Positions 54,987 through 64,000 of a DNA stretch of 64,000 bases are shown here, one piece after another (within the stretch, counting starts at the first letter, position 1; every line of letters begins with the position of its first letter). This DNA comes from Gyromitra esculenta (lineage: Eukaryota; Ascomycota; Pezizomycetes; Pezizales; Discinaceae). The position numbers were made by a program, and so were the translations under genes. Below the pieces are notes generated by a model. It saw nothing but the letters and a program-made list of their open reading frames with translations, was not told where the DNA came from and made no database searches. Where the stretch lies: positions 1,488,001 through 1,552,000 of the forward strand of contig JBCAML010000012.1 in assembly GCA_038503075.1 (NCBI GenBank), read 5' to 3'.

Positions 54987-55387
54987 AGTAAGTAAGTAAG
55001 TAAATTTCATTTACCCATCCAACCCTTCGGTTATGGCGATCGCACTAACTAAAACAACACATAATCAAAAACTAAACTAAACGAAAAACATAACAAAACG
55101 CCCCCTCCTCCAATCTGCCTAACATATATAACTAACAGCAACCATAACTAACAGTCTGACCCTCTCTCTCCTCGTCTGAACTAGTTTACAATTTCTTTTC
55201 ACTTCGCCAGGTCCCCATATCCCCACTCCAATCCTCTCGCCTCTTGTTTCCTTTCCTCTCTCTCACATCTCCGGTTTTCCTTAAACTCTCTCCATATCTT
55301 CACGCCGTGCTCCACGCCATCCTGGGAATATAGAAGTTCCTTAACTCCTACTACCTTCTCCATTTTCTCTTCAGCTTCATGTCTCAC
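54987..55387 (-). mobile_element. 5'-truncated LINE copy, 10-bp TSD
   Basis: AAACTGACTA at 54977-54986 and 55388-55397. Minus strand: ORF end, T-rich 3' UTR, CGCCATAACC..GGGTTGGATGGG block, and a (CTTA)n tail. Same family as 48108-48554. Confidence 0.87.
55199..55387 (-). pseudogene. C-terminal end of LINE ORF2
   Basis: The last 62 codons, aligning throughout with the fragment at 48322-48543 (VGVKELLYSQDGVEHGVKIW versus VGSYELLYTEEGIEWAVKIW). The apparent ATG at the edge is fortuitous because the copy is 5'-truncated there. Confidence 0.65.
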
Positions 55388-55397
55388 AAACTGACTA

Positions 55398-58300
55398 GCA
55401 GTCGCGCAATGAGAAATAAAACAGAACTAAAAACCCCAATGACACCACACCCACTCTTCCCACTACTGTAATTTTGAACCCATTCCCATAAGGTATCCCC
55501 CCATACCACTAAACCGTAGTGTTCAAGTGAACAGTCAGACCGTTTAGGCCCCGGGGAATCACTTGATGGGGTTAGTATAAACTACGGGCTGCTGCCAACA
55601 GTAGCGCTGATCGTAGCTCGATCCCCTGCTGTTGGCTTTGTATGAGGTGAGGGTATTTAGATTGACGCGGGCTGTGCGAGAGGGAACCAGTATTGATGAG
55701 CTGACCAATACTCATCTACATAACGAGCTAGGAATTTAAATTTTTGTTTCATGGATATTAAGGTTGAAAGTAGAGGGGCACAGTTCCTTTACGCGGGACT
55801 CCGTGAAATCACTAATGTTCGTAGATTTTCGTTGATTGAGACAAACCAATTATCAAGCTAGGCGTAATTATCCTCTAAAGCTGTCTAAAGCTGAATCCCG
55901 CCTTTCATGAACATGATGCAAGGGATGCTTAACTTACTTCTACTTCCGTTACTACTTCCGCCGTGGCTTCTAGCTTCTTCTTTTGTGAGGGCCAAATGAA
56001 GGTCCTTACCATTCTTGGAATGGAGAACTGATTGTCGTGGGGATTATTTCTTGAAATGAAATGAAGCTTTCAACGTTCTTGGTGTCTGATTACGTATCGT
56101 AAATGGCATGGTAGTCGTGGCAGATACTATATCTGATTCAACAGATTCCTTTGACCAAATGGCCATTTTTGGCGGTTATTAGTTTTGTTGGTACGATCGA
56201 AGCATTCTTGCAACGGTAGCTTCCGTATTAAGATCATAGCTCTAGAAAGAACGGGTATTCCTGGACGAAGTGTTACCGGCGTGAATGAGGTGGTTTTAGA
56301 AATAGTGACGTTCTATAATCCCTTTATTGAAACGAATAATGAAGCGCTGTTTGTCTCTAAATTAGTCTATAATAATCGTTAATAAAATAAGTCTGGCGTA
56401 AGCAACAGGCAAACTTGCAGGGAGAGGGCGCGAGCGATAAACACGTTGAGTTGGAGAAGTAATTTAACGGTGAGTTTATAGAGTGAGCTATAGGCAATGC
56501 AAGCTCATTTGAGGTTATGAGAGGATCGCCTAATTTCCATCATCGTCGGAATTAACAGTGGTGAGTAAATTATTTCGTTTTCGCGGATCTCACGTAGACA
56601 GGATATCAGCGATGGAATGATTGCGACACGTGACATTTAGCACAATTGCGTTGTTGGTTGCAGTGGGGTACAAGTTTTGCAAAAAACACGTAGGGGTATA
56701 ACGCGTGAAAGAGTAGCCTACTGGAAAGTACGAGTGAAGATTTCGTGTACACGCGGCCAACCTGAAATAGTGGTTGGCGTAAAGCGCTCGAGTTTTTTTG
56801 GTTGGGTTGTATGTTCAAATCCCGATCACTCCGTTATCCTTAGCTCTCCGCATGCACCTCGCCCTTCTACTATAAATAAAAGACCCCTTGCTAGTCGACT
56901 CTGAGACATGAAATTGACAATCGAGTTCGATCAATATCCTTTACCATCGCTGATTCGTGTTTGCTGTGTAAGACGGGCAACACAGTAAGTCTCGTGATAA
57001 ATGGCTGTGCGCGTCGGAGATGTCGATCTTTTTACCGCCACAACTCTCCGGACAGTATCAAGATTGTGTATTGCACTAACTTACCTTCAAACGATTACAG
57101 TAAACTGAGATTAAGAGCCATGAGTAAAGAACTCACCGTCATCCCTAGCTGAACTCACCCGGAAACACATATAGCATTTTCACTCGTGAAAGCTACACTA
57201 ACCGCAGTATTCGAGGTGTAGTGAGGCCAGACAATCTATCTCACCTATTCTCCTATCGTACTGTGTAAGTGTTGGCATATAAATTTGCCGTCCTGCTATG
57301 CGAAGTCCTGATGGCTATGTGCTACTAGGCCTAATCAGTCACCCGGTGAATGTAATGCCAACGCAAATGGCATCAACGTTGCACGTGATGAAGGGAATAA
57401 TGATCGCCTGAATGACTTTCGTATTGCATGACTACAGGCTAATCGCGTGGAGAATTATATCAAGATCTTAGTAGGAAGCAAAAGCACATGAGAAAAATGG
57501 CGAACCATATCAAAGACAATAATGCGTGAGCAAGGATTGTAACTCATATCTTTCTGAAACCTGGAAATCTGCGTTGAGAGCATGGTCAGAGAATTCAAGG
57601 TACCATATCGTCTCGCTATATACTTATATATCCCCATCTACAAAGGGGGTTAAGCGATATTTCTTTCTCTTTTCATGATCAAACCGTAATGCGATTGCCC
57701 GCATCTACCCCCTACCCGAACAGAGGCGCAAAGCAGGACCACAAAATAGATTGTTAAGCTGTCTATCGCAAATCAGATCTACTCAGTGGCTGAGTATGCT
57801 TCTGTCGCAAAACATTTTGTTTAACCTCTGATGGATAAGACGCGGTCCAATGCACTTTCTAGATTTACTCGCAGCCAGTTTTATCGGGCTTGGTGCTTGC
57901 CTGGTTGCGGACATAACGCTTTGCGTATGCCACATGCCATATATAGACATAGACCCCTTCCCCGAAGCTTTCCTTCTTCAAAATTAAAAGTTCGTACGAG
58001 TGAAAAGTGGCTTCTACGCTTCAAGGTAGTAAACTAAGAGACTAACTGGGCTGCGATACAAAACTATAGCGATTACAAGCCACAGGACCACATTGCTTGG
58101 TTCTTGCACCATCGCCAGATATTCATACGGAGAGTTATGTGAGACAATCCGTAAGTTGAGTCACCTTGCTATAATCTCACTCGTGAAGAGTAGGTCAACT
58201 TTTGCCGTTTTGGAATAGTTCAGGTAATTTGTCCGGCAACCTGTACCCTCTTCTATGGGACCACATACTGGCGTTCCTGCACGGACACAGGTACGGGTTA

Positions 58301-58579
58301 TTGTACTGTTCATTGTAATGTGGGGGGATTTTCAAGTGCTTTTCGATTTTATGTGTGTACGGTTTAGTGAAAAGGAAAACAGAAAGAAAATAAAATTGAT
58401 AACAAACAATTTTGAAAAAGAAAAAGGAAAACAAGGAGAAAATGTGTCCTCTGCGACAACGGTAAAAATAAAACAGAAAAAGCATTCAAATGCGAAATGA
58501 AATACAAACATCTTGATCCCCTAATCCTGTAGGGTATGTGCACACCATCTTCACTGCTAGGGAGGACGTGGTAAATTCT
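55398..58579. other. No supported gene
   Basis: A B-box-like GTTCAAATCCC at about 56812-56823 and a tRNA 5'-half-like GGTTTAGTGGTAT (minus strand, about 55510) have no complete cloverleaf. 58360-58500 is A-rich simple sequence. Confidence 0.45.
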
Positions 58580-61532
58580 TTAACAACTTTTAGCAGACGT
58601 TTGGTAACGTTGATTCGGCTGAGCAGCTCGATTAAGGTTCGTTCCTACGCTTGCAAATTCAGGGAAAAGCGATGCACCCTGGCTGCGCCCCGACGGCGGC
58701 CTAGGGAAGGCGGATGCTTTTCGTTTTGCTCTGAGAGGGGGTGGCTGACCGTTGGAGTATTGCAAAGCACCCTGGCCCTTACCAAGACATGGTCCTGGCA
58801 GGGCGGATTCAATTTGCGCACTCAATAGCGGTAGCTGGAGACCGTCGGAGATTGGCAATGCACCCTGGCTCTTCATGGGAGCTTTCCCATGGTGGGCGGA
58901 TGCGTTTTGCATTTTTCCAAGCGGCTGCTGCTTCTTTGGAGCTGGTATACGTGAGATTCCCTTGGTGGTTAGTGTTAGGAGAGCGGTTGCAGTTATATGT
59001 GAGGTACTCTTCGAGGCTGGTGCTGGGAGAGTGGTTGCAGTATGTGTCTTAACAAAGCGTAGATCCGACTTGGTGGTTTGTTCAGTAGTCATAGAATCCC
59101 CTGTAGTATTTGCTATTGCAAGGTTATGACGTTCATGCGGAGTCACCGGTACTTGTTTAGATGACTTGAAATTTTCGTTAATTGCTCGAAGGTTATTTGC
59201 GGCATCCAGTTGCTTCGGATTGCACATTTGCCCCACTTTACTACCTAGCACCTTTCCGGATGTATTCCTGTAAGTAAACTGAGGAGACTTGGTGGCGGTA
59301 GTAGCGGCTGATTTCCCGGTAGATATGAAAGCTGCGTATCTAGTCGGTTCTGGCTTTGTCCGACAAGGCGGAGGGAATTGCTGAGCTGCGATAGGGGTCT
59401 TTGCATCGACATTGTACGCCGTGGTTTTATCACAATTACTGTAAGGAGCACTAATCCTAACGTGATCAAGCGAAGAACCTGGAGATTGACAATTCGTTGA
59501 CTTTTCGGGGGTTGGAGGATAGGTTTTCTTTGATGTGATGGCGGGCTTGCCAGCGCTCTTCATCGCCTTCCGATTGCAATTTCCCATGGCCGTGAAAGCT
59601 GGAGATTTTGAAAGAACAGGTTTGGTGGGGGTAGACAGACTACCACTGTTCTTTGTGATCGGAGATATGGGGTTGTTGATTGCAGGCTTTCCATCGGAGG
59701 TTCCTATAGCTGCGAATGCTGTGGTTCAGGAAACAATTGATTTTGCGGCTTTACGTAAACCCACATTCTGCATCATGGCTGGTAGCGTGGCGGTACTGTT
59801 CGCTGTGCTTGCATTCGAATGGATGAATGGGCTACTCTTGACACAATTGGCAGGGAGATCTGCTGACGAACTGCTCGTTGACTTCGCAGGAGTGAACACA
59901 CCGAGAAACTTCGCCAAGAATAGTGGTGCCCATCTGGTGCGCGACTTAATGCCAGTTGAATTATTTTCTGTAGTAGTATTGTTCGCACGATCGGTAGACG
60001 AATGTTGAGATTGACCAGCCTTTGATGTCGCTGAAGCGGACTGAACGACATATTCAGCAACAACGGGAGACTCTGCTGCGACTGGAAAATATGCTAAAGT
60101 ATTGAGCTTTGTTCCATCTCTCATTTCACGGTCAAGGCTGTTAAAGAACGGATCACTCGCTTCTTCAGCAACAGACGCCTGATCCTTGTTGCTGTCAAGT
60201 GATGCATTGGACATCGCTGAGTGCAAACTCTCACTCTTCTCGACAATCGGAGCCTTGGACTTTAGACGAATTCTCGTCAGGACGGTGGTGAAAGGAACAA
60301 CCCTTTGTGCGCGCACCAGGGCAACACTATTAAATGTCATTCTGGCCACTGGTTTCATTGGACGAAGCTTCACAACTTTGCCTTTTGATTGAGTTGGTGC
60401 TTCGATCGTGACTGTACGAAGGGTAGGTTGATGGCAGAATTTCTCGCTTGGTATGAGGGTGCCACTGCTATAGATACTAACGGAGTCATTGTCATCACTG
60501 ATGTTGGTGTGGACTATAGACTTCGCGTTCTCTTTCAGTGGCTGTCCATCCAAGACTTTTGCCACTTCGCGAAGCACAGGCCGATTGACGGAGTCTGCTT
60601 TCCTGGATCTCCCTTCCAGCACTGCATCGAGGTAGGCAGCTCGCTCTTTCAAGCGCTGCATCAGCTCTCCACAGTCAACATGCGCTCTCCCGGTTCGTCG
60701 GGCATGCTCTGCTAGCTTGGCATTGAGCAGCCGAGTGCCAGCAGCTTGTTTACTGCTTTCGTCGGTCCTTGGCCCGACATTTGCTTTTTGAGCCGAATGG
60801 TATTCAGCCGAGAGATCTCTGCCTGGCTGATACTGGCTGGCTGGCTGATTGGTGTCGCGCGAGGCACCGGGAGCACATATGTGCGACGACTGTTTGGACT
60901 CCTTCGCGCGACTCGGCTCAGCACTGGCCTTCCTCGGCTGCTCTATGGCGAGGCACAATGCATTCTCTTTGCGTTGTGGGGCTTGCACCTTTGGCTCCTG
61001 AGCCTGCTCAATTGGCATCTATTTCATTATAAAAACTGTGTTAGATTGTATACTTAAAATGTGGACGAACTGTCAACTTACCAGGGAGCAGATCGTAATC
61101 CACAGGTTTTGGCCGTACATTGCCATGTCCTCAATCTCCAGGCGCTGTTCCGGTTAGTATATTAGCATATCAAACCTCTTTCACACTCTGTTCGTTCTTT
61201 GGAAATGGTTCTTACCCTCTCAGACACCGCATATTGCAGCTTCTTCCAGCTCGTACCATCACCATGATAACCCAAAGCCTACGATTCGCTCATCAGCGCA
61301 ATTCTTGGAAACAGTGAGGAGATATTATTACCAGCTGCCCCAGGTTACCACCATGGATATGGAGAAGCTGCTCAGTCTTCTCCATCCCACTCTCATCGAT
61401 TATCTCGATGAGATGCTGTTTGATTATCTTGATGCAATCAAGATCAAGATCGAGACCATTTGAGGTCTCGGAGATACGGAGGTCCGAAGACTCTCCGCAC
61501 TCCGACCCTGACCTGATCACCTCAAGAAGCAT
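58580..61532 (-). CDS. Large basic low-complexity protein, multi-exon, unknown function
   Basis: Exons (minus): 61532-61332, 61278-61216, 61144-61082, 61018-58580, with introns of 53, 71 and 63 nt, all phase 0. The N-terminal 109 residues (DCIKIIKQHLIEIIDESGME ... HGDGTSWKKLQYAVSERRLE) look folded. The rest is a Ser/Thr/Ala/Lys/Pro-rich tail with a short helical block (LMQRLKERAAYLDAVLEGRS). The tail frame has one TGA (59726-59728). A 45-nt stretch 59754-59710 starting GTAAAG and ending CGCAG removes it and keeps frame, so a further intron is likely. With it the protein is about 906 aa; otherwise the tail is a nonsense relic. Late in the tail four related segments (KSQGALPISDGLQLPLLSAQ, KGQGALQYSNGQPPPLRAKR type) form a degenerate repeat. 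No known domain recognised. Confidence 0.7.
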
Positions 61533-64000
61533 GGTGATGTATCCGGCGAGTATTAGTACGGTGCTGAAATTTCTATATCCGAGATACGAGTAGAACTGTT
61601 AGTTTGTTCTACTATTACTAGAAGACTATTATGGATGGCCAGGAAGGAGCTACCTGAAAAGTGGGATTGTTGGTTTGAATGTTGTTGAACAACTTACAGA
61701 AGGTTGAATTTTGTTCTCAGAATTTTTGCTCAAGATGAATGGAGGTGGGATGGATGTGAAATTTGCTAGGTGTAGGACGCCAAGAACTATGCCTAAAGGA
61801 GGGAAGCTGGGACGAACTGCATTGAGATCCTATTGTGTTACCCTTTACCAATTCGGCAATGCTCCCTTGTTTACGGCGTATTAGTGCAGCGAAAAAATTC
61901 ACCAAGGCAACCACATAACGGTATGATAGGTGAACTATTGAAATATGTATTTTTGTCGTCTAGTGGGTCATGCAGTCTCATCCAGGTAGCCTTTATTCAA
62001 ATATGTATTTAGGTTTCTCACTTCATACTTATAGTCCATCTAAGCTAAAAATGATTTGCAATGTTAGACATGACTGTTGTTCATATACCGTACTTTCTAG
62101 GATAATTAATTAAATCTGGTATCTCCGGGGTACTTGTGGCAACTAGCAAAATCAACATTGTGGACGTGTACCCTAGAGGCTGCTGGTGATTGCAATGTTA
62201 TGCTCATAACATAAAATTTGCTGATTGCTACATGTACTCCGCATATACCAGATTTAACTAATGATCCGAGTGGATGAGGTATTATAGTTATGGCCCTAGA
62301 ACACTACAACACAGACGGGGGAAAGTACGATTCCAGTATTCTACAAGGAGCATTGATATCTTTTGTATAAGGGGATTCGCTTATTTTCTTACCAGGTCAC
62401 CCGTTTCCACGGGATGAGCCATCGAAACTGTTCAGGAAGGAATTTTAAACGAATTTATGAGATATCATACCGGACATGAAATTCCGACCTATTATGTGAA
62501 TGCTAGATTATCTCAACCTCTCGTCGGGCTCACCGAAAGTGGACTATTTTTCACCACGTACAAATGGTCTACCAAGACGGTTTACCATGAACCGCTTAAA
62601 GTCTAAGCACAGTTAACTTTAAAGTCCTGCGACGGGAATAATCTTTCTAGAGCGTAATCACCGAGTTCTTGGTTCAACTGCTGATATGCCGGGAAAAAAA
62701 CTTCAATTGCTTAAATTTCAAAAAGTTCACCACTGCGCCCTCGCCCATATGCCCTCGCCCATATCCCATCGCCCACCGCAGTGACTACGTCTTTCCATGA
62801 TGAAGTCGTGGCAACATATTGTGCCCGGATAGTTCGAACGTGGTTCGAACGCGTGTTGTTGCGGGATTTCGCCTTCCCGGCCGGACCACCATAGCTGTTA
62901 CGCCATGGTGCGGACAAACCCTCCCAACTTATTGCTTATTTGGGTGTCTTGCCCAGTCTCACAGCCGACCCCTCACGTGACAAAACTTTCCTACATTTCG
63001 TGTGAAAGAGGCCCACCCAAAGCACTGGCTTTAACGAATGGGCGTCTGATTGCAAGACTAATCAATCATCAACTCTTATATTCTGGCGGATATATGCTCT
63101 ATTTTCAGTGAAGTTTCACAACAGTTTAGCGGTATTGTTTATGACTGGTCAATGTAGTCAAGCGATACAAACGTGCGAACCGTGGCTCTCAATAGGCCAT
63201 GGGCGAAGCCTCTCGACGAAAACGCTTACCTCTATTAAGAAGCTTTACTGCTGTCGACCATGTCGTATCTTTTCCCAGGTGGTTAGTTCTGCAGTCTTAT
63301 TTCTTTCTGTTGCACATGGTCGGCTCTACTACTTTCGTGTGTCTACACGCTTTTAGACCGCCCTTTATAGGTTTCTTGTACATTCTACAGTTCTAGGAAG
63401 AGAATATAACCTGCAGAATATTCGCAAGAGTAGTCGCTATGTCAAGAATTACACCGTTTTCACTTCACTGTCATCCAGTGGTACCACACAAAGTTAGTCC
63501 AACGGGTGATTTCCATGCCATGGAACCTAATACTGGGACGTCCTGTAGGGAAGTTGTTCCAATAAGCTAGACAAGGGTGGGAGAGAAGGGTATCGTAGGC
63601 ACTAATATCTTTACACATCGTAGCGGAAACGGCGATAGATGCTCCAACTTCTCTGCGGCAAAAAAATATCTTTTCTCAGCGCCAAACGCTTCGTGAGCTA
63701 TTCCTTGAACCAGTAAACTCTGTCAATCACCCCTTTTCATACATTGACGGCATCGTTTTGGAAAGAGAGTTGGTCAACGTCCCATCCAGTTTCTCAATAC
63801 TTGTGGTGGTATTGCATATGGTTCGTGAATGAACACATTTCATACCGGCGTGTGCATCCTCACTCTTCGATGCAGTCGTTAACGGCAATCCTCGGAGTCT
63901 AGACTAATTTTCTGTAGCAATCATGATAACCGTCGAATTTTCATTTCTCTTTTCAAGGTGGTACTCTGACCCGTTTAGGCATTTCCGCAGCCCGTCTCGT
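61533..64000. other. No supported gene
   Basis: Contains the probable promoter of the preceding minus-strand gene. A small tandem CCCTCGCCCATAT pair at 62738-62765 and a GTTCGAACGTG/GTTCGAACGCG pair at about 62831-62852 are noted. No complete gene or tRNA could be supported. Confidence 0.45.

Noticed and set aside
56761..56830. Possible Leu/Ser-type tRNA with B-box GTTCAAATCCC
   Set aside because: No acceptor stem and no clear D arm could be drawn.
59535..60008. Long plus-strand frame opposite the low-complexity gene
   Set aside because: Antisense shadow; the minus frame is supported by four phase-matched introns.
62820..62910. Possible tRNA with GTTCGAAC elements
   Set aside because: A-box and B-box-like words exist, but acceptor and T stems do not pair in either orientation.

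Overview
The window looks like a repeat-rich chromosomal region of a filamentous ascomycete. The supporting signs are short introns (45-118 nt) with GT..AG ends and CTAA/CTGA-type branch sites, a Gtr2/RagC small GTPase, a restriction-nuclease-like plus protein-kinase fusion of the Crinkler (CR) type, chromodomain Ty3/gypsy retrotransposons, and LINE relics with tetranucleotide tails. Low gene density with nested LTR elements would fit a Pezizomycete such as a truffle, but the species cannot be read from the sequence.

Layout. 1-12.3 kb holds few genes: a 55-bp inverted repeat (about 2.0 kb), a five-exon Gtr2/RagC-like gene on the minus strand (3936-5304), a doubtful gene at 6.6-7.2 kb and two intron-bearing tRNA-like loci (10.4 and 11.9 kb). 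12368-41490 is one retroposon with a 12-bp target duplication (CAACCCCCTTCA). It codes for a charged coiled-coil protein and shares its 3' end with LINEs. It has been inflated to 29 kb by nested insertions: about thirty copies or pieces of three LTR families (A, about 415 bp, ends TTTCACGG/CCGTGAGA; B, about 410 bp, ends TTTCATGG/CTTGAGA; C, about 945 or 729 bp, ends TG/CA). Three Ty3/gypsy bodies lie inside: E1 (15.2-23.5 kb, decayed), E2 (23.5-39.3 kb, decayed) and E3 (31703-37705), a complete 6.0-kb element with open gag and pol, both LTRs and TSD GGGGT. E3 sits in the 3' LTR of E2.

41.5-64 kb holds three spliced minus-strand genes: a 679-aa coiled-coil/PD-(D/E)XK/kinase protein (43120-45368), a small membrane protein (50564-51229) and a large low-complexity protein (58580-61532). 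It also holds a Harbinger-like MITE carrying a second MITE (46227-47284) and two 5'-truncated LINE copies with clear TSDs (48.1 and 55.0 kb). The exon models were built by hand; in each, the coding total divides by three.

Strongest signals. (1) gag and pol are joined by a U_UUA_AAC slippery heptamer placed directly on the gag stop codon, with a hairpin 6-7 nt downstream whose stem covaries among all three elements. (2) LTR families A and B share a set of hairpins with invariant loops (ACCTC, GGATA; GCCTT in A) and compensated stems, consistent with a selected RNA structure in R-U5. (3) The LTR holds the complement of the sequence just after the LTR, suggesting Tf1-like self-priming. (4) The host of the whole nest is itself a protein-coding, apparently non-autonomous LINE-tailed retroposon. 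(5) Mismatched flanks of one C LTR suggest that recombination between C copies deleted part of the nest.
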